In this document: one piece after another, positions 16,179 to 24,400 of the stretch | Layout of the letters: every line of letters starts with the position of its first letter | Numbering within the stretch: the stretch's first letter is position 1 | Source: Lentzea albidocapillata subsp. violacea | Lineage (GTDB): Bacteria; Actinomycetota; Actinomycetes; Mycobacteriales; Pseudonocardiaceae | Reading direction: 5' to 3' | Length of the DNA: 64,000 bases | Assembly: GCF_900100275.1 (NCBI RefSeq) | Contig: NZ_FNET01000001.1 | Location: forward strand, 930,001-994,000 | Made by a program: the position numbers and the translations under genes | The notes under the pieces: model-generated | Seen by the model: the letters and a program-made list of their open reading frames with translations, nothing else | The model's database searches: none | Told to the model about the DNA's origin: nothing

Positions 16179-17152
16179 TGGACACCCTGAAGTGCCCGGA
16201 GTGCTTCGCGCCCGTCGCGGCGGAGGACCGGTTCTGCGAGGCGTGCGGACGCAACCTGCTGGTGCGCCGCACGCCGCTGGGCGGACCGACCGGTCCCGCG
16301 CAGGCCTCGTGCATCCTGTGCGGGTCGCCCGACATCGACGACGAGGACTACTGCACGCAGTGCGGCCGGCACCAGCCCTCGGCGCGGGACCGGGTCGAGT
16401 ACACGCTGGGCGCGGTGTCGGGTGTGTCGGACCGGGGCAAGCGGCGGGCGCGCAACGAGGACTCGATGGCGTTCGGCCACGTCGCGGGCAAGGGTGTCGC
16501 CGCTGTCGTCTGTGACGGCGTGGCCTCGTCCGAACGCGCGGAGCAGGCCTCGCAGGCCGCCGCCGACGCCGCGGTGGACGTGCTGCTCAACGCGCTGATC
16601 GACACCGCGGACGCCGAGCAGGCGATGGTCGACGCGGTCGCGGCGTCGTGCTTCGCGGTGGAGCAGCTGGTGGAGAACGAGCCGATGGAGCCGGGCGCGC
16701 GGGGTGTCGCGCCGTCGTGCACGTTCGTGTCCGCGCTGGTCACGGGTTCGTCGGTGACGATCGGCTGGGTCGGTGACTCGCGGGCGTACTGGTTGTCCGC
16801 CGAGGGTTCCAAGCAGCTCACGTCCGACGACACGTGGGCGGCTCAGCTGGTCTCCGAGGGCGTGCTGACCGAGGAGCAGGCGCGCACGGACCGCCGCGCG
16901 CATGTGCTGTCGCGGTGGATCGGCGCGGACGCCGGGCGGGTCGAGCCGCAGGTCGTGACGCTGAAGCCGACCTCGCCGGGGGTGTTCCTGCTGTGTTCGG
17001 ACGGGCTGCACAACTACCGGCCCGAGCCCGAGGACCTGCAGCCGCTGCTGCCGTGCGGGCCGGAGGAGTTCGTGAAGGTCGCGCTGGAGGCGGGCGGGCA
17101 CGACAACATCACCGTGGTGCTGGTGCCGTTCTCGCCGCACGTCGCGGAGTAG
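16178..17152 (+). CDS. PP2C-type Ser/Thr phosphatase with double zinc ribbon
   Basis: A 324-residue protein. Two zinc ribbons come first (Cys6/9/20/23 and Cys45/48/59/62), then a PPM/PP2C phosphatase domain from about residue 75: ARNEDS, VVCDGVA, GWVGDSRAYW, SDDTWAAQL, LLCSDGL and GGHDNITVVLV. The metal-binding aspartates of the family are all present, so it should be active. Its ATG shares one base with the pknG stop (TGATG). It is therefore the natural phosphatase partner of PknG or of PknG's substrate. Mycobacterial glnX-glnH-pknG loci lack such a fourth gene. Confidence 0.92.
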   Translation: MDTLKCPECFAPVAAEDRFCEACGRNLLVRRTPLGGPTGPAQASCILCGSPDIDDEDYCTQCGRHQPSARDRVEYTLGAVSGVSDRGKRRARNEDSMAFGHVAGKGVAAVVCDGVASSERAEQASQAAADAAVDVLLNALIDTADAEQAMVDAVAASCFAVEQLVENEPMEPGARGVAPSCTFVSALVTGSSVTIGWVGDSRAYWLSAEGSKQLTSDDTWAAQLVSEGVLTEEQARTDRRAHVLSRWIGADAGRVEPQVVTLKPTSPGVFLLCSDGLHNYRPEPEDLQPLLPCGPEEFVKVALEAGGHDNITVVLVPFSPHVAE

Positions 17153-17165
17153 TCACGGCGTGAGC

Positions 17166-17193
17166 GGTGCCCGGCCTGAGCAGGCCGGGCACC
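17166..17193. terminator. Bidirectional hairpin terminator
   Basis: A perfect 12-bp stem (GGTGCCCGGCCT / AGGCCGGGCACC) with loop GAGC lies 13 bp after the phosphatase stop and 8 bp before the stop of the convergent lectin gene. It ends both transcripts. There is no T-run, as is usual in high-GC genomes. Confidence 0.85.
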
Positions 17194-17201
17194 GGTGGGG
17201 C

Positions 17202-17723
17202 TCAGGCGGCGTCCACGAACCAGAGCGTAAACGGATGGTCGTCCTGGCAGAGGTAGATCTGCATCTGGACGAAGTCGCTCGAGTCGCCCTTGGCGTCAAG
17301 GCATGTGGTGTCGCCGCTGACCTTGCTGTAGAAGAACTTCGGCACGGTGTTGGGGCGCGGGGTCGGCGGGACCCAGCGCTGGTTGCTGTTCGTGTTGCAC
17401 GTGAACTGGACGACCGGGGACCTGAGCGTGCTGTTGTTGGAGACGTTGAGGCACTTGCCGCTGGCCAGGTTCACGACCGAGAGCGTCCCTTTGACGTTCG
17501 TGGTGAAGGTCCACTTCTGGATGTTGTTGGTGTTGCACGGCAGCTGCACGACCGGGCTGTCGTTGCCGAACGGGTTGCCGGGGTGCGGCTGGATGCACTT
17601 GTTGCTGCCGAAGTTACGAATGCGGAACGGGCCGTCCGCGTTGGCCTGCGGAACAACGACGAGCAACGTGGCCAGCGCGAGCACCGCGCTGACGGCGCCT
17701 ATGAGCTTGTTTCGGGTTGTCAC
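17202..17723 (-). CDS. Secreted ricin-B-type lectin-domain protein
   Basis: A 173-residue exported protein with signal peptide LIGAVSAVLALATLLVVV ending near PQANA. The mature part is a beta-trefoil carbohydrate-binding domain with repeated (Q/L)xW-type blades: KCIQPHPGNP...IQKWTF, KCLNVSNNS...NQRWVP, and a third degenerate copy (CLDAKGDSSDF...LWFV). No catalytic domain is attached, so it is a stand-alone lectin or toxin-like binding protein. The GTG start follows GAGAGGGG. The gene is separately promoted and convergent with the pknG operon. Confidence 0.82.
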   Translation of the reverse strand: MTTRNKLIGAVSAVLALATLLVVVPQANADGPFRIRNFGSNKCIQPHPGNPFGNDSPVVQLPCNTNNIQKWTFTTNVKGTLSVVNLASGKCLNVSNNSTLRSPVVQFTCNTNSNQRWVPPTPRPNTVPKFFYSKVSGDTTCLDAKGDSSDFVQMQIYLCQDDHPFTLWFVDAA

Positions 17724-17854
17724 GGGTTCCCCTCTCTGGAAACTGTCAGGGCTGACCGTGCCGGGCGCTGCTGCGTTGTCACTGCGCCAGCGCTGAAACG
17801 ACGCGCAACGCTTCGCCTCCGGCGGACGACCCTGTATGCGACGAGGGGGATCGC

Positions 17855-19429
17855 ATGCAGGTGAGGATTCTGGGCCCGGTCGACGTCGTCGTGGACGGGG
17901 TGCCGAGACCGGTGCGGGGGTTGCGGCGCAGGGCGGTGCTCGCGCTGCTGGCGTTGCGGGCGGGCGAGATCGTGAGCACGGACCGGCTCGCGGACGTGGT
18001 GTGGGCCCGGCAGCGGCCGCCGGCGCCGAACACGGTGCAGACGCACGTGTCGGCGTTGCGTGGGCTGCTGGGTGACCGGGCGGCGATCGAGGTCCGCTCC
18101 CCCGGCTACGCGCTGGAGGCGGCGACGGACGTGCGGGAGGCACGGCGGCTGATCGAGTCGGGCCTGCTGGCGCCGGATCCGGCGACGAGCGCGGCGCGGT
18201 TGCGGGAGGCGCTGACGTTGTGGCGGGACCGGTCGCTGGCGGACGTGACGGAGCTGCCCGAGCTGGCGCAGGAGGCGCACCGGCTGGACCTGCTGCGGCT
18301 CGACGCGGTGGAGGCGTTGACCGAGGCGCGGCTGGCGCTGGGTGAGCACGCGCGGCTGGTGCCCGAGCTCGAGGCGCTGTGCCGGGAGCATCCGTTCCGG
18401 GAAGGGCTGCACCGGCAGCTGATGCTGGCGCTGTACGCGGTGGGGCGCCAGGCCGACGCGCTCGCGGTGTTCGAGGGGCTGCGGCGGTCGCTGGACGAGC
18501 AGCTGGGGGTCGGGCCGGGGCCGGCGTTGCGGGAGGCGCACGCGGCGTTGCTGCGGCACGACACGCGGCTGCGGCCGGCGGCGGTCAGGGTGGAGCCGAA
18601 CCGGTTCTGCACGACCGGCGAGGGGGTGCGGGTCGCCTACAACTGCGCGGGGTCGGGTCCGCCGCTGGTGGTACCCGCGGCGTGGATCGCGACGCTGGAG
18701 ATGGGCTGGCAGGATCCGCACCTGAGAACGTTCTACGCGACGCTGGCGGCCCGGCACCGGGTCATCCGCTACGACGGTCCGGACACGGGCCTGTCCGGAC
18801 CGTGGCACGGCGAGCTGTCTCTGGAGTCCGAGGTGGAGGTGCTGCGCACGGTCGTGGACGCGCTCGGGCTGCAGCGGGTGGCGTTGCTGGGCGTGTCGAA
18901 AGGGGCGCTGGTGGCGCTGGCGTTCGCGGCGTCGTACCCGCAACGGGTGGACCGGCTGGTGCTCTACGGCGGCTACCTCGACGGCACCCGGATCACGACC
19001 GCCCAGGCGCGGGAGGCGTTCGTGGCGCTGGTGCGGGAGAACTGGGGCATGGGGTCGAAGCTGCTGGCCGAACTGCTGCTGCCCGACGAGGACGCGGAGG
19101 CCAGGGAACGGTTCGCCCGCCTGCAGCGCGCGTCGGCGCCGGCACCGGTGGCGGCGCGGCTGCTGACCGGCTGCTACGAGCTGCGGGTCACCGACATCGT
19201 GGACAGGGTGGTCGCGCCCGCGTTGGTGCTGCACCGTCGCGATGATCAGCTGGTGCCCTACTCGCTGGGCCGGGAGCTGGCGACGGTGCTGCCCGACGCG
19301 AGGTTCGTGCCGCTGGCGGGACGCAGTCACTTCCCGCACATGGGCGACGCGCGGGCGGTGCTCGACGCGATCGGGTCGTTCCTCGATTTACCGCTGGATA
19401 ACCGGTCACCGGCAGCCTTGCCGGGGTGA
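17855..19429 (+). CDS. SARP-type (OmpR-HTH/BTAD) activator fused to an alpha/beta hydrolase
   Basis: A 524-residue two-part protein. Residues 1-90 form an OmpR-like winged helix (VSTDRLADVVW...NTVQTHVSALR) and about 95-240 the bacterial transcriptional activator domain with TPR-like helices, as in SARP regulators of secondary metabolism. Residues 250-515 are an alpha/beta hydrolase with an intact triad: Ser348 (GVSKG), Asp463 or Asp464 (RRDDQLVP) and His492 (GRSHFPH). The hydrolase may act as a ligand sensor or as a real enzyme. Its stop overlaps the start of the small secreted protein gene (GTGA), so the two are coexpressed. Confidence 0.88.
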   Translation: MQVRILGPVDVVVDGVPRPVRGLRRRAVLALLALRAGEIVSTDRLADVVWARQRPPAPNTVQTHVSALRGLLGDRAAIEVRSPGYALEAATDVREARRLIESGLLAPDPATSAARLREALTLWRDRSLADVTELPELAQEAHRLDLLRLDAVEALTEARLALGEHARLVPELEALCREHPFREGLHRQLMLALYAVGRQADALAVFEGLRRSLDEQLGVGPGPALREAHAALLRHDTRLRPAAVRVEPNRFCTTGEGVRVAYNCAGSGPPLVVPAAWIATLEMGWQDPHLRTFYATLAARHRVIRYDGPDTGLSGPWHGELSLESEVEVLRTVVDALGLQRVALLGVSKGALVALAFAASYPQRVDRLVLYGGYLDGTRITTAQAREAFVALVRENWGMGSKLLAELLLPDEDAEARERFARLQRASAPAPVAARLLTGCYELRVTDIVDRVVAPALVLHRRDDQLVPYSLGRELATVLPDARFVPLAGRSHFPHMGDARAVLDAIGSFLDLPLDNRSPAALPG

Positions 19430-19839
19430 GATTCGTTTCTGTCGCGGCCGTGGCCGCGTTCACGCTGGCCGGCCTGTCCTCCGGGATCGCGCACGCGGAG
19501 TCGGCGCCGGGCTGCGGACCGGTGACGCAGATCGGCCGGACCGCCTACATCGACCAGGGCGGTGGTCCGGTGGCGTCGGTGAAGCAGTTCAAGGGATGCG
19601 GCAAGAACTGGGCGTACACCTACGTGTGGGACTCGTTCCACAACAAGGGCCACCAGTACTACGTGACGGCGGGCATCATCGCCGGCGGCGGTTCGAAGGG
19701 GCATGTCAAGGGCACCAACCGCGACCGCGAGGTGTGGTCGACGGGCACCGCCACGTTGTCGGTGTGCACGTACGCGCAGGGATCGCTCGTGGACAACCCG
19801 GAGCACGCCTACACGGCGAACACGGACACGCGCTGCTGA
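19426..19839 (+). CDS. Small secreted cysteine-containing protein
   Basis: A 137-residue exported protein with signal peptide (VAAVAAFTLAGLSSGIAHA) and a mature domain of about 113 residues. It has four cysteines (near 30, 57, 113 and 137), enough for two disulfides, and is rich in Gly, Tyr and Trp (KNWAYTYVWDSFHNKGHQYY). No known family is recognised. The GTG start lies inside the stop of the SARP-hydrolase gene, so translation is coupled. Confidence 0.78.
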   Translation: MRFVSVAAVAAFTLAGLSSGIAHAESAPGCGPVTQIGRTAYIDQGGGPVASVKQFKGCGKNWAYTYVWDSFHNKGHQYYVTAGIIAGGGSKGHVKGTNRDREVWSTGTATLSVCTYAQGSLVDNPEHAYTANTDTRC

Positions 19840-19867
19840 AATGAGCTTGGGCAGGGTGGTGATCTGA

Positions 19868-19969
19868 TCGCGGTGGCGGTGGTGGTGGTCACCATCGTCG
19901 CCCTCTAGTTTCCCTTCCATGGGTAGGCCGGTGTTGGTCGCGGTGGCGGTGCTTGTCACCATCGTCGCC
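19868..19969. repeat. Imperfect local duplication before a hydrolase gene
   Basis: The 35-bp stretch at 19868-19902 recurs, with a 3-bp gap and few changes, at 19938-19969 (shared core TCGCGGTGGCGGT then TCACCATCGTCGCC). The second copy encodes the N-terminal membrane anchor of the downstream hydrolase; the first lies upstream of its start and ends in TAG. It looks like a short slippage duplication. Confidence 0.7.
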
Positions 19970-20686
19970 GTGGTCTTCGCCTTTCAGCGCAAGCTGGTCT
20001 ACTTTCCCTCCCCTGGTCCGTTGCCGTCCGCCGAGGAGGTTCTGCCCGGTGGGCGGGACGTGCGCCTGGTGACGGCGGACGGTCTGCTGCTGGGCGGGTG
20101 GCACTTCGAGCTGCCGGACGCGCCCGCGACGGTGATCGTGTTCCCCGGCAACGGCGGCAACCGGCTGGGCCGGGTGCCGCTGGCGCGTGAGCTGACCTCA
20201 CGAGGTCTGTCGGTGTTGTTGTTCGACTACCGCGGCTACGGCGACAACCCCGGCAAGCCGTCGGAGGAGGGGCTGACCTTCGACGCGCGGGCGGCACTGG
20301 ACCTGATCGACGGGCCGGTGATCTACTTCGGCGAGTCGCTGGGCGCGGCGGTGGCGGTCGAACTGGCGTCCTATCGCGTGCCGGTGGGGCTCGTGCTGCG
20401 CTCGCCGTTCACCTCGCTCGCCGCGGTCGGGTCGCACCACTATCCGTGGCTGCCGGTGAGGATGTTGTTGCAGGACAAGTACCCGGTGGTCGAGCGGGTG
20501 TCCGCTGTGGACGTGCCGGCGGTGGTGGTGCTGGGAACGGCGGACTCGGTGGTGCCGCCCGCGCAGAGCCGTGAGGTGGCGGCAGCGGCGCGGGCGAGGC
20601 TGGTCGAGGTCGGCGGCGCGGACCACAACGACGAGGCGCTGCTGGCGGGCCCGCAGGTGATCGACGCGGTGCTGTCAGTCCGTTGA
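19919..20686 (+). CDS. Membrane-anchored alpha/beta hydrolase (BEM46-like)
   Basis: A 255-residue hydrolase. A single N-terminal helix (LVAVAVLVTIVAVVFAF) anchors it, then YFPSPG and the serine-hydrolase core with nucleophile GESLGAA, acid GTADSVVP and histidine GGADHND. The layout matches the BEM46/YqiA-like serine aminopeptidase-type hydrolases. Substrate is unknown. The ATG at 19919 is preferred because the helix starts immediately after it. The last 12 bp overlap the convergent NTF2-like gene. Confidence 0.88.
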   Translation: MGRPVLVAVAVLVTIVAVVFAFQRKLVYFPSPGPLPSAEEVLPGGRDVRLVTADGLLLGGWHFELPDAPATVIVFPGNGGNRLGRVPLARELTSRGLSVLLFDYRGYGDNPGKPSEEGLTFDARAALDLIDGPVIYFGESLGAAVAVELASYRVPVGLVLRSPFTSLAAVGSHHYPWLPVRMLLQDKYPVVERVSAVDVPAVVVLGTADSVVPPAQSREVAAAARARLVEVGGADHNDEALLAGPQVIDAVLSVR

Positions 20687-21031
20687 TCTCGGGGCGCCGG
20701 CGGTGCCGAACGGGTTGTCGATCACGTACCGCCACCGGCCGTCCTCGCCCCGGCGAGCGACGTCGGTGGCGGTGCCTGTCACGTCCCCGATGGTCCAGTC
20801 GACGATCAGCAACGCGATGCCGTCGTGTTCGTAGACGTGCCGCGGCCGGACGTCGACGGGCAGGCCGAGATCGAGAAACCGCTGGTTGGCGGCCTGCCTG
20901 GCGGCCGCGGTGACGGTCTGGCCCGGTTGCGGGACGAACAGGCCGCCGGGTTCGTAGACGGCGTCGACGGCGTGTGCGTCGCGGGAGTTGAACGCGCGGG
21001 CGAACTCGTGGGCCACACTGGCGGGATGCAT
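20675..21031 (-). CDS. NTF2/SnoaL-like protein (DUF4440 type)
   Basis: A 118-residue cone-fold protein typical of the SnoaL/DUF4440 group: ASVAHEFARAFNSRDAHAVDAVYEP at the front (helix pair) and WRYVIDNPFG at the end. Members are small isomerase-like enzymes or binding proteins. Its start codon is interlocked with that of the divergent HxlR regulator within the 6-bp palindrome ATGCAT, so the regulator very probably controls it. Confidence 0.75.
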   Translation of the reverse strand: MHPASVAHEFARAFNSRDAHAVDAVYEPGGLFVPQPGQTVTAAARQAANQRFLDLGLPVDVRPRHVYEHDGIALLIVDWTIGDVTGTATDVARRGEDGRWRYVIDNPFGTAGAPRSTD

Positions 21032-21421
21032 GCCGACAGCGTTTCCCACGCCGGAGTGGGTCACCAAACGGTGACCTGGGACCGGCCGGTCGCGGACTGC
21101 CCGGTGGAGGTGGCGCTGGCGGCGATCAGCGGCCGGTGGGCGACGCTGGTGCTGCGCGACCTGATGCACGGGCCGCGGTCGTTCTCGGCGTTGCGCGCGG
21201 GGCTGCCGTCGTTGAGCGCGAAGGTGCTGACCGAGCGGCTGGACTCGCTGGTGGCGCAGGGGCTGGTGGTGTGCTCCCGCTCCGCCGGATTCCCCGTGCG
21301 GACGTCCTATGCGCTGACGGACAAGGGCGTGTTGCTGCGGCCGTTGCTGGAGCAGCTGTTCCGCACGGGCGAGGCACTACTGGACGCACCTCACAACGGC
21401 ACCGCGTCCAACGCCTTGTAG
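21026..21421 (+). CDS. HxlR-family winged-helix regulator
   Basis: Up to 131 residues, with the HxlR signature DCPVEVALAAISGRWATLVLRDL, then the recognition helix (LPSLSAKVLTERLDSLVAQGLV) and wing (FPVRTSYALTDKG). Such regulators respond to redox or small ligands. The first ATG gives an unstructured 15-residue lead that overlaps an operator-like palindrome; GTG at 21071 would start the protein at VTWDRPVADCP and is a credible alternative. The 3' end overlaps hrpA by 31 bp in antisense. Confidence 0.85.
   Translation: MHADSVSHAGVGHQTVTWDRPVADCPVEVALAAISGRWATLVLRDLMHGPRSFSALRAGLPSLSAKVLTERLDSLVAQGLVVCSRSAGFPVRTSYALTDKGVLLRPLLEQLFRTGEALLDAPHNGTASNAL
21059..21076. promoter_or_regulatory. HxlR-type palindromic operator
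   Basis: GGTCACC-AAAC-GGTGACC is a perfect 7-bp inverted repeat. It lies inside the apparent 5' end of the HxlR gene. GGT(N)ACC...GGT(N)ACC palindromes are the usual binding sites of HxlR-family proteins, so this is probably the autoregulatory site, and the true HxlR start may lie at or after it. Confidence 0.6.
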
Positions 21422-24400
21422 ATGCGCTTGTCGCTGACCGTGTACCGGGTCTTGATGGTCTGCGCGAAGTAGGACAGCCGCAGTTCCTCGATCATCCAGC
21501 GGATCTCGTCGAGTTCGGGCGAGGGCTCGTCGGCCGGGGTCTGCGCGCGCAGCTCGCGGTATTCGGCGTGGACCTGGTGAACCTGCCCCGTCCAGTCGAG
21601 GTCGCGGCGCGGGTTCTCGGGCAGTTTCTCGATGCGCCGCGCGATGCCTTTGAGGTAGCGCACGAGGTCGGGCAGCCGGTCGTAGCCGGTGTGGGTGACG
21701 AATCCCTTGTACACCAGCGAGTTGAGGTGTGCGCGGATGTCGTTGGCCGAGTCCGGGGCGCCTTTGAGGCCGGTCAGTGCCAGTTCGGCCTCGTGGGCGG
21801 CTTCGAGGACCTTGCGGACCTCCTGCACGACGACCCAGGTGGTGTCGTTCAGCGCGGCCTGGACCTTTTTGAGCTGCGCGGCGTAGGACTTCGCGTCCCA
21901 GGCCGGTTCGCCCATGAGCCGGTCGACGGCGGCCATGATGCAGTCCGACAGCAGCGCGGCGACGCCGCCGTGGGGGTTGCGGGTGAGCGCGAGTTTGGCG
22001 GCGTTGTCGAGGTGGCGCTGCAGGTGCTTGACGGGCGAGTTGATGCCGAGCAGCAGGAGCCTGCGCACGCCGCGGCGGTGAGCGTAGGCCTGCCGGCCGG
22101 GCGTGTCGAGGACCTTGATCGCGACGCTCTCACCCTGGTCGAGCAGTGACGGGTAGGCGGTGACGGTGATGCCGGACTGCCGTTGCTCGATGGTCTTGGG
22201 CAGGGCGTCGAAGTCCCAGGTTGTGAGCCCGGCGCGTTCGAGGTGCCCGGCGGCCTGGCTGAGCGATTCGCGGACCTCGTCGCGCAGCTTCTCCTTGAGC
22301 ACCGCGATGTCCTTGCCCTCGGCGAGGGTGCGGTTGTGCTCGTCGACGACCTGGAAGGTGAGCTTGAGGTGGTCGGGGACGGCGTCGAACTGCCAGTCCT
22401 CGCGGCGCACGGTGACACCGGTGAGTGCTTTGAGTTCGCGTTCGACGCCGCTGAGCAGGCTGGACTCGCTGGGTTTGATACGCGCGAGAACGGCGGTGGC
22501 GACGTCGGGGACGGGCACGAAGTTACGGCGGATCTGCTTGGGCAGCGAGCGGATGAGCGCGACGACGAGGTCGTGGCGCAGGCCGGGGATCTGCCAGGAG
22601 AACGCGTCGTCGTCCAGCGCGGTGAGCGCGGGCAGCGGGAGTTGGACGGTGACGCCGTCGTTCTTCGTGCCGGGCTCGAAGTGGTAGCTCAGCGGCAGCG
22701 TGAGCTCACCCTGGCGCCACTGGTCGGGATAGGCGTCGGGGGTGACGTCGGCGCGGTCGTTGACCAGCATGTCCTTGGTGAAGGTGAGCTGGTTCTTGTC
22801 CTTCTGCTTCTTCCACCACGAGTCGAAGTGCCGCGCCGAGACGACCTCGGTGGCGACGCGTTTGTCGTAGAACTCGAACAGCGTCTCCTCGTCCACGACG
22901 ATGTCACGGCGCCGCGCCCGGTTCTCCAGCTCGCCGACCTCCTCGAGCAACGCGCGGTTGGTGTGGAAGAACCGGTGGTGCGTGGTCCACTCCCCCTGCA
23001 CGAGCGCGTGCCGGATGAACAGCTCACGCGAGAGTGCGGGGTCGATGCGGCCGTAGCTGACCTTGCGGCCGGCGACGATCGGCACCCCGTAGAGCGTGAC
23101 CTTCTCCAGCGCGACGACGCTGCCGCGTTTGCTCTCCCAGTGCGGTTCGCTGTACTGGCGTTTGACGACGTGTTCGCCGAGACGCTCAGCCCATTCGGGT
23201 TCGATCTTGGCGGCGATGCGGCCCCACAGGCGGCTGGTCTCGACCAGTTCGGCGGCCATCACCCACTGCGGTGGTTTCTTCGCGAGCGCGGAGCCGGGGA
23301 AGATCGCGAACTTGGCGTTGCGGGCGCCGAGGAACTCGGTGAGGGGACGGCGTTTCTCGTTCGGCGCCTGCTTCTTGAGGACATCCTTGACGCCGATGTG
23401 GCTGAGCAGCCCGGACAGCAGCGCGATGTGGATGTTGCGCGGGTCGCCGGGCTGCTCGTTCGGGTGCAGGCCGATCTGCTTGGCGACCTGACGCAGCTGC
23501 AGGTAGATGTCCTGCCACTCACGCACGCGCAGGTAGTTGAGGAACTCGGCCTTGCAGCGCTTGCGGAACTGGTTGCCGCTCAGTTCCTTCTGCTGTTCTT
23601 TGAGGTACTGCCACAGGTTGAGGAACGTGACGAAGTCGGATTCGGAGTCCACGAACCTGGCGTGCTGCTGCGTCGCGGCTTCCTGCTGGTCGGCGGGGCG
23701 TTCGCGGGGGTCCTGGATAGACAGTGCCGCGGCGATGATCATGACCTCTTGGAGGCAGCCGGTGGTGTCGGCTTCGAGGACCATGCGGCCCAGCCGCGGG
23801 TCGACCGGGAGCGCGGCGAGTTTGCGGCCGGTCGCGGTGAGCTTCTTCTCGGCGGCGTTGATCGCGCCGAGCTCCTGCAGCAGGCCGATGCCGTCGTTGA
23901 TGTTGCGGGAGTCGGGCGGGTCGATGAACGGGAACTTCGCGACGTCGCCCAGGCCGATGTTGGTCATCTGCAGGATGACGCTGGCGAGGTTGGTGCGCAG
24001 GATCTCCGCGTCGGTGAACTCCGGGCGGGCCTCGAAGTCCTCTTCGGAGTACAGGCGGATGCAGATGCCTTCGCTGACGCGGCCGCAGCGGCCCTTGCGC
24101 TGGTTCGCGGACGCCTGGCTGATGGGCTCGATCGGCAGGCGCTGGACCTTGAGGCGGTGGCTGTAGCGGGAGATGCGGGCGTTGCCGGGGTCCACGACGT
24201 ACTTGATGCCCGGCACGGTGAGGCTGGTCTCGGCGACGTTGGTGGCCAGCACGACGCGCCGGCCGGTGTGCCGCTGGAACACCCGATGCTGCTCGCCCAC
24301 CGAGAGACGCGCGTAGAGCGGAAGGATCTCGGTGTTGCGGAGGTCCTCCTGTTTGAGGGCTTCGGCGGTGTCGCGGATCTCACGTTCGCCCGACAGGAAC

